A stretch of 64,000 bases of DNA from Sphaerisporangium album (lineage in GTDB: Bacteria; Actinomycetota; Actinomycetes; Streptosporangiales; Streptosporangiaceae). Positions 1 through 8,563 of the stretch are shown here, piece after piece. The stretch's first letter is position 1; the number at the start of each line of letters is the position of its first letter. Under the pieces are notes generated by a model that was given only the letters and a program-made list of their open reading frames with translations, searched no databases and had not been told where the DNA came from. Both the position numbers and the translations under genes were made by a program. The stretch spans positions 81,997-145,996 of the forward strand of contig NZ_QOIL01000020.1 in assembly GCF_003323745.1 (NCBI RefSeq). The letters are read 5' to 3'.

Positions 1-3000
1 GCGCGCGGTGGCCGACGCGGGGCCCGCGACGCTCCAGGCGTGCAGGACACGAGCGGGGACGAAGCCGTCCCCCCGCAGCTCCCGCAGGACGCGGCTCAGG
101 TGCTCCGGGCGCGCGGGGTCGGCGCGGAAGACGTCCTCGGCGAGGCGGGCGTAGTCGCGTCCCATGCGCACCGTGGTGACGGCGTGCCCGCGCCCGCGCA
201 ACACCTCGGTCAGCCGCCCGGCGAGCCCGGCCTCGTCCGCCAGGACGAGCCACGCGGCCGGTTCCCCGGCCTGGTGGGCGGCCGGTTCCCCCGGCTTCGG
301 CGGCGCGGAGGGGTGCCAGACCGGGGCGTACGTCCAACGGGAAGGGGCGCGCCGGGAGGAGCCCGCGCCGCTCGCGGCGGCGCCGGGCCGGGGAAGCAGG
401 TGGCGGCGGCGCTGGAAGGAGTAGCCGGGCAGCGGCACCCTGCGGCGGGGCTCGTCCCCGTGGAACGCCCGCCAGTCGACGCTCACGCCGCGCCGCCACA
501 GGGCCGCCAGTCCTTCCAGCACGGCCCGGTCCTCGGCCGCCTCGCCTCCTGGGCGCGGCATCAGCGTCACGGTGGTCCCCCGGGCGCCCGCGCCGGCGCG
601 GTGGGCGTCCCGCGCCTGGTGGGGCTGATCGGCCTGGTGGGCGCGGTGGGCGCGGGCCAGCCCGGCGAGCGCGCTGCCCGGGCCGGTCTCGACCAGGACG
701 GCGTCGGCGCCCTGCCCGGCGAGGGTGGCGAGGCCGTCGGAGAAGCGCACCGGCCGCCGGGTGTGGGACACCCAGTACTCCGGGTCGGTGGCCTGCCCGG
801 CGGTGATCCAGGTGCCGGTCACGTTGGACACGAAGGGGATCCGCGGCGCGCCGAGCCGCACGCTCCGGAAGACCTCGGCCAGGCCGGGCAGCGCCGGCTC
901 CACCAGCGAGGTGTGGAAGGCGTGGGAGGTCTCCAGCTCGCGGACGGCGACACCCCGGCCCTCCAGAACGCGGCGGGCCTCGGCGATCTCCTCCGGGCCG
1001 CCGGCGACCACGCACGCGGCGGGCGCGTTCACCGCGGCCACCTGCGCCAGGCCGCCGAGGGCCTCGCGTGCCGCGGACTCCTCCAGCGGGACCGACAGCA
1101 TGCGCCCCGGCGGCAGGTCGTGCATCAGGCGGGCGCGGGCGGCGACCAGGCGCGCCGCGTCCTCCAGGGTGAACACCCCGGCCAGGCAGGCCGCGACGTA
1201 CTCGCCCAGGCTGTGCCCGATCATCGCCGAGGGGCGCACGCCCCAGGACATGAGCAGCCGCGCCAGCGCGTGGCCGACGCTGAAGACGGCGGGCTGGGTG
1301 TGGAGCGTGTCGCGCAGCCGCTCGCGGGCATCGGCTCCGTCTCCGAAGGCCACTTCCCTGACGTCCCGGCCGAGGTGCGGGCGCAGCAGTTCGGCGCACT
1401 CGTCCATGGCCTCGCGGAAGACCGGCTCGGTGCGGTAAAGCCGCGCCCCCATGCCGGGGTGCTGGCTGCCCTGCCCCGGGAACATGAACACCACCGGCGG
1501 CGGCGTCTCGTGATGATCGGGCGGCGGGGGGACGGCTCCTCCGGACGGCTCCAGGGCGGCGACGGCGCCCGCGCGGTCACGGCACACGACCGCGCGGCGG
1601 TGCGCGAAGGCGGTCCGGCCGACCTGGAGCGTGTAGGCGACGTCCGCGAGCGCGGGCCCGCCGTCCCGCAGTTCGCGGGCGAGCAGCGCGGCCGCGTCCT
1701 CGGCGGCGGGCGCGGTCCGCGCGGAGACGGGCAGGATGTGCCAGCTCCTGCGCGGAACGTCCCGCGGCGGCGTCACCGGGGGCGCGGCCTCCAGCACGAC
1801 GTGGGCGTTGGTGCCGCCGACCCCGAAGGCGCTCACCCCGGCGCGCGGCGGGTGGGCGGCCTCCGGCCAGGGTATCCCCTCGGCGTTGACGCGGAAGGGC
1901 GTCTTCTCCAGGCCCAGCTCCGGGTTGGGCGTGCGGAAGTGCGGCGCGGGCGGGACGAAGCGGTGTTCGAGCGCCAGCGCCGTCTTGATCAGCCCGGCCA
2001 CCCCGGCGGCCGCGTCCAGGTGGCCGATGTTGGCCTTCACCGACCCGAGCAGGCACGACCCGGCGGGTACGTCAGGGCCGAAGGCCTCGGTGAGCGCCCG
2101 CACCTCGATCGGGTCGCCGAGCGGGGTGGCCGTGCCGTGCGCCTCGACGTACTGGATGGTGGCGGGGTCGACCCCCGCGACCGCGAGCGCCTCGGCGATC
2201 ACCTCGGCCTGGCCCTCCGGCGAGGGCGCGGTGAAGCCGACCTTGGCCGAGCCGTCGTTGTTGACCGCCGTGCCGCGGATGACGGCGTGGATGTGATCGC
2301 CGTCCGCGAGCGCGTCCTCCAGCCGTTTGAGGACGACCAGGCCCACGCCGTCGCCCGAGACGGTGCCGGAGGCGGAGGCGTCGAACGGGCGGCAATGGCC
2401 GTCGGCCGAGAGGATCGCGCCCTCCTCGTACCGGTAGCCGCGCGGTTCCAGCTCGCGCACGGCGGCCCCGCCCGCCAGCGCCAGGTCGGACTCGCGGGCG
2501 AGCAGGCTCTGCACGGCGAGATGGACCGCCACCAGGGACGAGGAGCAGGCGCTCAGCACGGTGAAGCTGGGCCCGGTCAGGCCGAGCTTGTACGACACCC
2601 GCAGCGCCGGCATGCCCGGGTCGTTGCCGATCGCCCTCTGGAGCTCGTCGGAGACCTCGGCGGACCCGGCGCCGGCCACCCGCTCAAGCAGGTAGGTGCT
2701 CGACGAGACGCCGACGAACACCCCGGTGCGCGCGCCGGACTCGCGCGGCGGGTACCCGGCGCGCTCCAGGGCGTGCCAGGCGGTCTCCAGCAGCAGCCGG
2801 TGCTGGGGGTCCATCAGCTCGGCCTCGGTGCGGGGGACGCCGAAGAACTCGGCGTCGAAGAGGTCGAACCCCTCCACCGGGCGGCCCGCCGGGACGTACG
2901 CGGGGTCGTCCAGCAGCCGCTCGGGCACCCCGGCCTCGGCGAGTTCCTCCCGCGTGTAGCGGGTGACCGCCTCCTTGCCCGCGAGCAGATCGGCCCACAG

Positions 3001-3093
3001 CTCGTCCACGCCGGCCGCGCCGGGGAAGCGCCCGCTCATGCCGATGATGGCGACGCTGTGGCCGGGCGGCCCGGCGTCCGGTTCGTAGGTCAT
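1..3093 (-). CDS. Type I modular polyketide synthase, KS-AT-(start of KR), cut by left edge
   Basis: The gene reads leftward and is open for 1031 codons to the window edge. The ketosynthase (about residues 10-430) has its nucleophile in SACSSSL (Cys183), followed by the EAHGT and KANIGH histidine motifs. The acyltransferase has GHSLGE (Ser628) and HAFH (residues 724-727); HAFH is the family signature of malonyl-CoA selection. After YAPVW the sequence resembles the structural half of a ketoreductase, so a KR and probably a carrier protein lie beyond the edge. The ATG overlaps the stop of the upstream A-PCP gene as ATGA, so the two proteins are probably made together, and this module would extend an aminoacyl or peptidyl chain by one malonate unit. 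Whether the KR is active and whether more modules follow cannot be seen. Confidence 0.93.
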   Translation of the reverse strand, partial: MTYEPDAGPPGHSVAIIGMSGRFPGAAGVDELWADLLAGKEAVTRYTREELAEAGVPERLLDDPAYVPAGRPVEGFDLFDAEFFGVPRTEAELMDPQHRLLLETAWHALERAGYPPRESGARTGVFVGVSSSTYLLERVAGAGSAEVSDELQRAIGNDPGMPALRVSYKLGLTGPSFTVLSACSSSLVAVHLAVQSLLARESDLALAGGAAVRELEPRGYRYEEGAILSADGHCRPFDASASGTVSGDGVGLVVLKRLEDALADGDHIHAVIRGTAVNNDGSAKVGFTAPSPEGQAEVIAEALAVAGVDPATIQYVEAHGTATPLGDPIEVRALTEAFGPDVPAGSCLLGSVKANIGHLDAAAGVAGLIKTALALEHRFVPPAPHFRTPNPELGLEKTPFRVNAEGIPWPEAAHPPRAGVSAFGVGGTNAHVVLEAAPPVTPPRDVPRRSWHILPVSARTAPAAEDAAALLARELRDGGPALADVAYTLQVGRTAFAHRRAVVCRDRAGAVAALEPSGGAVPPPPDHHETPPPVVFMFPGQGSQHPGMGARLYRTEPVFREAMDECAELLRPHLGRDVREVAFGDGADARERLRDTLHTQPAVFSVGHALARLLMSWGVRPSAMIGHSLGEYVAACLAGVFTLEDAARLVAARARLMHDLPPGRMLSVPLEESAAREALGGLAQVAAVNAPAACVVAGGPEEIAEARRVLEGRGVAVRELETSHAFHTSLVEPALPGLAEVFRSVRLGAPRIPFVSNVTGTWITAGQATDPEYWVSHTRRPVRFSDGLATLAGQGADAVLVETGPGSALAGLARAHRAHQADQPHQARDAHRAGAGARGTTVTLMPRPGGEAAEDRAVLEGLAALWRRGVSVDWRAFHGDEPRRRVPLPGYSFQRRRHLLPRPGAAASGAGSSRRAPSRWTYAPVWHPSAPPKPGEPAAHQAGEPAAWLVLADEAGLAGRLTEVLRGRGHAVTTVRMGRDYARLAEDVFRADPARPEHLSRVLRELRGDGFVPARVLHAWSVAGPASATAR

Positions 3094-4913
3094 GGGCTCT
3101 CCCCTGTGCGCGTCTCCTCCAGCGCCGCGGCGAACTCCCGCACCGTCGGGCCGTCGAACAGCAGCCGGAGCGACGCGGGGACGCCGAGCCGCTCCCGTGC
3201 GGCGATCACGACCTGGGCGGCGAGCATCGACTGGCCGCCCAGCTCGAAGAAGTCGTCGTCGAGCCCGACCTGGTCCACCGGCAGCGCCTCGGCCCAGATG
3301 TCGGCCAGCGCCTTCTCCATGGGCTTGGCCGGGGCGGCGAAGGCCACGTCCAGGTCCGGCCGCGCGGCGCCGGGCGCGGGCAGGGCGGCCCGGTCGACCT
3401 TGCCGTTGGCGGTCAGCGGCAGCCGGTCCAGCGGGACGTACAGGCTGGGCAGCATGTACTCGGGCAGGGTGCGCCGCAGGTGGCCGCGCAGCGCGGACGG
3501 CCCGGGCGGCTCGCCGCCGGCGGCCACCCAGTACGCGACCAGGCGCGGCTCCCCGGCCTCGTCGCGGCCCACGACGACCACGGCCTCGCGGACCGCCGGG
3601 TGCCGGGTAAGGGCCGCCTCGATCTCCCCCGGCTCGACGCGGTGGCCACGGATCTTGACCTGGTGGTCGAGCCGTCCCAGGTACTCGTGGTCGCCGTCCG
3701 AGTGCCGCCGCGCCCGGTCGCCCGACCGGTACGTGCGGGACCCGGGCACCGGCGAGGACGGGTCGGGCACGAAACGCTCGGCCGTGAGGCCCGGCCTGCC
3801 CAGGTAGCCGCGCGCGACGCCCGCGCCCCCGACGTGGAGCTCGCCGGGCTCACCGGCGGCCGCGTCCCGGTCGCCGTCGAGCAGGCGCATCGTCCAGCCG
3901 GGGATTGCCTCGCCGATCATGCTGCCCGGCGCGGTGTCCGGATCGCCCGCGGTCATCCGCCGGTAGGTCGAGTGGACGGTCGTCTCGGTGATGCCGTACA
4001 TGTTCACCAGCACCGGCCGGTCGTCCGGGTGCCGCGCGAACCAGGGGCGCAGCGTCGCGGGGGGCAGCGCCTCGCCCGCGAAGACGACCAGGCGCAGTGC
4101 CGGGCCGACGCGGGCGCCGGAGCGTTCCGCGAACCGGACGAGCTGGCGGAACGCGGCCGGGGTCTGGTTGAGGACGGTGACCCCCTCCCGGCCCAGCAGC
4201 GCGTGGAAGTCCTCGGGCGAGCGGCGGACGTGGTCGGGGACGACGACGAGCCGGCCGCCGTGCAGCAGCGCGCCCCACATCTCCCAGACCGAGACGTCGA
4301 AGGCCGCCGGCGCGAACAGCGACCACACGTCGTCAGGGCCGAAGCCGAACAGGTCGCGGGTGCCGCGCAGCAGGCCGGTGAGGTTGCGGTGCTCGACCAT
4401 CACGCCCTTGGGCGCGCCGGTCGAGCCGCTGGTGTAGATGACGTAGGCGAGGTTGTCCGGACCGGTTCCGGTGCCGTCCGGGGCGGTCACCGGGTACGCG
4501 GACAGGTCGGGCCCGCCGCCGCCGAGGTCCACGACGTGCCGGGCGTCCAGGGGGCGGAGGGCGTCGTCGGTGAGCAGGACGCCCGCGCCCGCGTCGGAGA
4601 TCATGTACGCCAGCCGGTCGTCCGGGCTCGCCGGGTCGAGGGGGACGTACGCGCCGCCCGCCCTGAGCACCGCCAGCAGCGCGACGACCAGCCGCGGCGT
4701 GCGCCGCAGCAGCACGGCGACCGGGACCTCGGGGCCGACGCCGAGCGCGCGCAGGTGGTGGGCCAGCCGCGCCGACTCGCGGTCCAGCTCCGCGTAGGTC
4801 AGCGGCTCGCCCTCGCCGGTCACCGCCACGGCCTCGCCGCGGACCGCCGCCTGGCGGGCGAACCACGCGTGGATGGTCCCGGGGCCGCCGCCGGGCAGTG
4901 CGTCAACGGTCAA
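3090..4913 (-). CDS. NRPS protein with adenylation and carrier domains (A-PCP)
   Basis: This 607-residue protein activates an amino acid as its adenylate and tethers it to its own carrier. All A-domain cores are intact: YTSGSTGAPKG (A3), FDVSVWE (A4), NMYGITET (A5), YRSGD (A7) and LPLTANGKVDR (A10) with catalytic Lys505. The carrier has FFELGGQSM with the phosphopantetheine Ser562. Aligning by eye gives a specificity code near D-V-W-N-V-A-M-V-H-K, closest to the threonine code I remember (DFWNIGMVHK). The assignment of threonine or a threonine-like residue is tentative. There is no condensation domain here; one is in the upstream gene, which overlaps by 11 nt, and the downstream PKS overlaps by 4 nt, so C, A-PCP and KS-AT are split over three coupled genes. 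Confidence 0.93.
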   Translation of the reverse strand: MTVDALPGGGPGTIHAWFARQAAVRGEAVAVTGEGEPLTYAELDRESARLAHHLRALGVGPEVPVAVLLRRTPRLVVALLAVLRAGGAYVPLDPASPDDRLAYMISDAGAGVLLTDDALRPLDARHVVDLGGGGPDLSAYPVTAPDGTGTGPDNLAYVIYTSGSTGAPKGVMVEHRNLTGLLRGTRDLFGFGPDDVWSLFAPAAFDVSVWEMWGALLHGGRLVVVPDHVRRSPEDFHALLGREGVTVLNQTPAAFRQLVRFAERSGARVGPALRLVVFAGEALPPATLRPWFARHPDDRPVLVNMYGITETTVHSTYRRMTAGDPDTAPGSMIGEAIPGWTMRLLDGDRDAAAGEPGELHVGGAGVARGYLGRPGLTAERFVPDPSSPVPGSRTYRSGDRARRHSDGDHEYLGRLDHQVKIRGHRVEPGEIEAALTRHPAVREAVVVVGRDEAGEPRLVAYWVAAGGEPPGPSALRGHLRRTLPEYMLPSLYVPLDRLPLTANGKVDRAALPAPGAARPDLDVAFAAPAKPMEKALADIWAEALPVDQVGLDDDFFELGGQSMLAAQVVIAARERLGVPASLRLLFDGPTVREFAAALEETRTGESP

Positions 4914-6534
4914 CGTACGCGCTCCTCTCGGTACGGGGGACGCCTGAGCCGATGGCCGCCAGGCGTGAGAGCGGCGTGTCCGGGTCCGCGGCGGCGCCGG
5001 CCAGGGTCGCCTCGTAGGCGGCCAGCAACGCGGCCGGGGTCCGCGGCTCGAAGAGGTCGGTGTCGTACTCCAGCGTCAGCGCCAGCCCCTCGCCGCTCTC
5101 CTCGGCGTACAGGCTCAGGTCGTACTTGGCGGTGCCCTGCGGCCCCTGGCGATCGAGCACGGCCCGTTCCAGGCCGGCGAAGGCGAGGGGCGGCGGCTCT
5201 TTCAGATAGCTGAACATCACCCGGAAGACGGGCGCGAAGCCGCGGCGGCGGCCTGGCGGCACCAGCGCCTCGACCAGCTTGTCGAAGGGGAGGTCCTGGT
5301 GGGCCGACGCGTCGACGACGGCGGCGCGCACGCGGGCGGTCACGTCCCGGAAGCCGGGGTCCCCCGCGAGGCCGACGCGCACCGGGACCATGTTGATCAG
5401 GCACCCGACCATGTCCTGCAGCTCGGGGCGGGTGCGCCCGGCGACGGGGCTGCCGACGGTGACGTCGGTGACGCCCGCCCAGCCGGCGAGGAGCACCGCG
5501 AAGCCCGCCAGCGTGGTCATGGCGGGCGTCGCCCGCTCGCGTGCGCCGAAGCCGCGCAGGCGGCGGACCAGCGCGGGATCGATCGCGCGGGTGGCGAGGG
5601 CCCCGCGGTACCGCGGGGCCGCCGGGCGCGGGCGGTCGGTGGGGACCTCCAGCGCCACGGGGTCCTCGCCGAGTACGCCGCGCCAGTGGTCCACCAGGCC
5701 GGCCAGGACGTCGTCGCGCAGCCACTCGCGCTGCCACACGGCGTAGTCGGGGTATTGCGGCGCGGCCGGCAGCCGGGGTTCGGCACCGGCGACCTCCGCG
5801 CCGTACAGCGCGGCCAGCTCACGGAAGGCGACGTCCAGGGACCAGCCGTCCACCACGATGTGATGGAAGGTGACGAGGAGCCGGTGCTCGCCCGGCGCGA
5901 GCCTGACCAGCCGGGCGCGCAGCGGCGGCGCGGCGGCGAGGTCGAAGGGAAGGGCCGCCTCCTCGGCGGCGACGCGGGCGGCCTCGCCCTCCGGCTCGGC
6001 GTGGCCGGTGAGGTCGGTCCACTCCAGGCGCAGGCCCGAGGCGGGGGCGACCCGCTGGTGCGGCCGTCCGCCGGGGGCGGGAAAGCTCGTCCTGAGGGAC
6101 TCGTGCCGGCCGACCAGCCGGTCCAGCGCCCGCTCCAGGGCGGCGCGATCCAGCGCCCCCCGCAGGTGGAGGATCGCCGGCACGTTGTAGAGCGTCGTCC
6201 CGGGGTCGATCTGCTGCATGAACCACATGCGCTGCTGGGCGAAGGACAACGGCGGCGGCCCCTCGCGGGTGCGCGCGGCGGCGACCGGCGCGGGCGGCGG
6301 TTCCATGGCGGCCCGGACGCGCCGGGCCATCTCCCCGAGGTCGCCGGCCTCCAGCATCTCGCGCGCGGACACCTCCACGCCGAGCGCCTCGCGCACCAGG
6401 GAGGCCAGCCGCTCGGCCGCGCGCACGTCGCCGCCCAGATCGGTGAAGCGGGCGTCCATGGTCACGCCGGTGACGCCCAGAAGCCCGCGCCACAGCTCGG
6501 CGAGTTCTTCCTCGACGAATCCCATGGGCGTCAT
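4903..6534 (-). CDS. NRPS condensation-domain protein with degenerate N-terminal carrier-like domain
   Basis: The 543-residue protein starts with a carrier-protein-like fold (about residues 5-80) and continues with a condensation domain (about 95-530). The C domain has HHIVVDG (His224, His225, Asp229), so peptide-bond formation should be possible. In the carrier-like segment, RFTDLGGDVRAAERL aligns with the usual FxxLGGDS motif, but the serine that receives phosphopantetheine is Val37 (GTG codon), so it cannot be charged. It may be a relic or a docking element. The chosen ATG has GGAAG seven bases upstream; an upstream in-frame ATG at 6618 has no good ribosome site. This is the first gene of the leftward operon and probably feeds the A-PCP protein that it overlaps. 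Confidence 0.9.
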   Translation of the reverse strand: MTPMGFVEEELAELWRGLLGVTGVTMDARFTDLGGDVRAAERLASLVREALGVEVSAREMLEAGDLGEMARRVRAAMEPPPAPVAAARTREGPPPLSFAQQRMWFMQQIDPGTTLYNVPAILHLRGALDRAALERALDRLVGRHESLRTSFPAPGGRPHQRVAPASGLRLEWTDLTGHAEPEGEAARVAAEEAALPFDLAAAPPLRARLVRLAPGEHRLLVTFHHIVVDGWSLDVAFRELAALYGAEVAGAEPRLPAAPQYPDYAVWQREWLRDDVLAGLVDHWRGVLGEDPVALEVPTDRPRPAAPRYRGALATRAIDPALVRRLRGFGARERATPAMTTLAGFAVLLAGWAGVTDVTVGSPVAGRTRPELQDMVGCLINMVPVRVGLAGDPGFRDVTARVRAAVVDASAHQDLPFDKLVEALVPPGRRRGFAPVFRVMFSYLKEPPPLAFAGLERAVLDRQGPQGTAKYDLSLYAEESGEGLALTLEYDTDLFEPRTPAALLAAYEATLAGAAADPDTPLSRLAAIGSGVPRTERSAYVDR

Positions 6535-7013
6535 GGACGCGCTTCCGCCGACTTCATGAATTCCCCCAACCGCATGATGCGAAAGTCGAATGACGATGAC
6601 ACCGGCCCGCTGGATCACCTGATCCGGATCATCCGGCAGGTATTACCGGCATTCGCTGGACGCCCCCGCGTGTAGCTTCAGACCGCACTCGCCCGGACGG
6701 ACCGTAGAGGTGTTTCTTCACGTCGCGGGCTATTGGCGCTGAGACTACCCCGGCCTCTCCCCGCCGTGTCAACGCGGTATTTCGGACTGATCGTGACTCT
6801 TCGTGAAGCCACCTGTTCAACAGGGGAATAATCGGGCAGTCCAGCTCCCCAGACAGGCCGTTACATGCCGGACAGTGCACCGGAATGCCCTTCGGAGTTG
6901 AATGTCCGAATCGTTTATCGATAGCACCCTCCGACGACCGGATCGCCGTTGACGCACGCGGATCCGGTGGGTCATAGTGGCCACGGGGCCAGACATAAAG
7001 GGGATAGTTAAAA
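6535..7013. other. Divergent intergenic region of the biosynthetic cluster
   Basis: About 480 bp separates the leftward NRPS/PKS operon from the rightward mbtH operon. It is less GC-rich than the coding sequence around it, and no reading frame in it looks real. It should hold the control region of both operons. I recognised only the promoter-like pair listed separately. Confidence 0.7.
6949..6978 (+). promoter_or_regulatory. Putative promoter of the mbtH operon
   Basis: TTGACG (6949-6954) is followed after 18 bases by CATAGT (6973-6978), a fair match to a housekeeping sigma promoter. The implied transcript would start near 6985, leaving a leader of about 30 bases before the mbtH ATG. This is read by eye only. 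Confidence 0.45.
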
Positions 7014-7217
7014 ATGGTCAGTGAAACCCTCATGCGGGTGGTCGTGAACCATGAGGAGCAATATTCGATCTGGCCGGACGGGCGTGAACTTCCCGCCGGC
7101 TGGACGGACACGGGGAAGACCGGCACGAAGGCGGAATGCCTCGCCCATATCGACGAGGTCTGGACCGACATGCGCCCGCTGAGCCTGCGCCGGCGGCTGG
7201 AAAAGCATGCGGTCTGA
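7014..7217 (+). CDS. mbtH: MbtH-like NRPS accessory protein
   Basis: A 67-residue protein with the family pattern [12 protein letters not shown], the W of ELPAGW, and the C-terminal [13 protein letters not shown]. MbtH-like proteins bind adenylation domains and are needed for solubility or activity of many of them. Its position as first gene of the rightward operon, facing the A-PCP gene, suggests it serves one or more adenylation domains of this cluster. An AAAGGGG-like ribosome site lies 10-15 bases before the ATG. Confidence 0.97.
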   Translation: MVSETLMRVVVNHEEQYSIWPDGRELPAGWTDTGKTGTKAECLAHIDEVWTDMRPLSLRRRLEKHAV

Positions 7218-7360
7218 CCTCACAGCTCGTAGACGCTCCGAAGGGGACGGGCGTTGAACGGCGACGTGGCGTCCAACGGCGAATCCGCGTGGCTCCTCCC
7301 GATCGGGGACGTCCCGCACTCCCCTCATTCCACCTTCATGACCGCTTCCGCACGCGGGCG

Positions 7361-7486
7361 GCGCGGCGCATTCCTGCGCGGCGGGCCGAAGTGATCGACG
7401 GCCGGGTCGGAGGGCACTTCGCCGTCCACGAGACCCCCCGGGCCGTGGCCCGGCTGCTACGGGGGCTCGTACCCGACGCCGGGTGA
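7361..7486 (+). pseudogene. Remnant of an alpha/beta-hydrolase C-terminus
   Basis: The translated segment ending at 7486 contains GGHFAVHETPRAVARLLRGL, which resembles the conserved C-terminal end of epoxide hydrolase-like alpha/beta hydrolases (GGHFAA.EEP...). The upstream part of such a protein, with nucleophile elbow and lid, is absent from all frames I read between 7218 and 7360. There is no obvious start or ribosome site. I take it as a decayed gene; the rest of 7218-7688 shows nothing I can name. Confidence 0.4.
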
Positions 7487-7688
7487 GCCGTCGCCCCGCC
7501 CGGCGCGCGTCCGTCCGCGGGCTCCGGCGTCACCGGCCGCCGCTCGTGATGGGCGTCCCGCGACCCCGGAAATCCGTTTCCGGCGATCACCGGCGACCCC
7601 CGCGGGCCCGGCTCCGGGCCCGGCATCGCCCTACGACCAGACAACGCGCCAGACCAACACGAACGGGCCCGGCCCGGGAAGGTAGCGG

Positions 7689-8021
7689 ATGTCCATGGAC
7701 AGGCACGTCAAGGAAGCAGACGGCCCGATGACGGAGATGCTTCCCGGCTGCCACGCGCGGTTCGTGCACAGCGACACCATGACCGTGGCGCACTGGAAGA
7801 TCGACGCCGGCGGCGAGATCCCCCCGCACACCCACCCGCACGAGCAGATCGTCAACCTGCTCGAAGGCACCTTCGAGATGCGCGTGGGGGACGACGTCTT
7901 CACGATGGCCCCCGGCGACAGCGTCATCGTCCCCGGCGGCGTGGAGCACTCCGCCCTCGCGCGCACCGACGTGCGGTGCATCGACGTCTTCCACCCGGCA
8001 CGGGACGACTACCGGATCTGA
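7689..8021 (+). CDS. Single-domain cupin protein, possible BacB/AerE-type isomerase
   Basis: The 110-residue protein is one cupin barrel. Motif 1 is around PPHTHPHEQ, giving the His-His-Gln/Glu metal ligands, and motif 2 is around VPGGVEHSA with the last His. Two candidate starts are close together; the ATG at 7689 has GGAAGG six bases upstream. It lies 10 bases before a BacA-like gene. In bacilysin synthesis the cupin BacB isomerises the double bond of the product made by the prephenate decarboxylase BacA, and aeruginosin clusters have a similar pair. BacB itself has two cupin domains and this protein has one. The isomerase role is inferred from context. Confidence 0.85.
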   Translation: MSMDRHVKEADGPMTEMLPGCHARFVHSDTMTVAHWKIDAGGEIPPHTHPHEQIVNLLEGTFEMRVGDDVFTMAPGDSVIVPGGVEHSALARTDVRCIDVFHPARDDYRI

Positions 8022-8031
8022 GGAGGGCGAC

Positions 8032-8562
8032 ATGGTGGAAGACCTCGAACTGCACACCCTCGGCCCCACCGGGACCAACTGCGAGGCCGCGGCCCGCCAC
8101 TGGCTGCGCAGCCGCGGCGCCGACGACACGCGCGTCGAGCTGCATCCCACGCTGGAGGACGCCGTCACCGCCGTCCTCGCCGATCCTGACCGCAGCGCGC
8201 TGCTGGCCTGCGTGGTGTACCCGGACCTGCACAACATCGTCTTCGGCAACCTCGACAGCCTGGCGCTGCGTGACTGCTTCGTGATGCCGACGCACTCGAT
8301 GGTGCTCGCCTCCCGGGGGGGCGAGGCCCCGCGGACGGTGGCCAGCCACGCCGCCCCGGTGAGCCTGATCGACCACATGGACGTGCGGATCCGGCTGGTC
8401 GACAGCAACGCCCAGGCGGCGCTGGACTGCGCCGCGGGCGAGGTGGACGCGTGCGTGACCACGTCCGTGGCCGCGGAGGCGGCCGGGCTCACCGTGCTGA
8501 AGGACTTCGGCCCGGTGCCGATGGGCTTCAGCGTGCACGCCCCGCACGAGATCGAGGTCTGA
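8032..8562 (+). CDS. BacA-type prephenate decarboxylase-like protein
   Basis: The 176-residue protein has the prephenate dehydratase-like fold start (LGPTGTNCEAAA) and lines up along its length with my memory of Bacillus BacA, for example ASHAAPVSLID, DVRIRLVDSNAQAA and FGPVPMGFSV against VSHPSPINLI, DVRFKLVNSTSQAA and FKSIPMSWSL. The Thr-Arg-Phe motif of true dehydratases is missing. BacA-family enzymes decarboxylate prephenate without aromatising the ring, giving a dihydro-hydroxyphenylpyruvate. Between a cupin and an aminotransferase gene, it probably supplies the ring precursor for a non-proteinogenic amino acid. Exact product stereochemistry cannot be predicted from sequence. Confidence 0.82.
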   Translation: MVEDLELHTLGPTGTNCEAAARHWLRSRGADDTRVELHPTLEDAVTAVLADPDRSALLACVVYPDLHNIVFGNLDSLALRDCFVMPTHSMVLASRGGEAPRTVASHAAPVSLIDHMDVRIRLVDSNAQAALDCAAGEVDACVTTSVAAEAAGLTVLKDFGPVPMGFSVHAPHEIEV

Positions 8563-8563
8563 G

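Noticed and set aside
40-3807. A 1255-residue open frame on the plus strand
   Set aside because: It is the antisense shadow of the PKS and A-PCP genes; composition is Gly/Arg/Ala-rich with no domain, while the minus strand encodes clear KS, AT and A domains.
6629-7171. A 180-residue minus-strand frame across the mbtH region
   Set aside because: It is antisense to mbtH and its promoter region, with no ribosome site or homology.
8032-8562. Annotation as a true prephenate dehydratase (PheA)
   Set aside because: The Thr-Arg-Phe motif and ACT domain are absent, and the sequence aligns better with BacA over its length.
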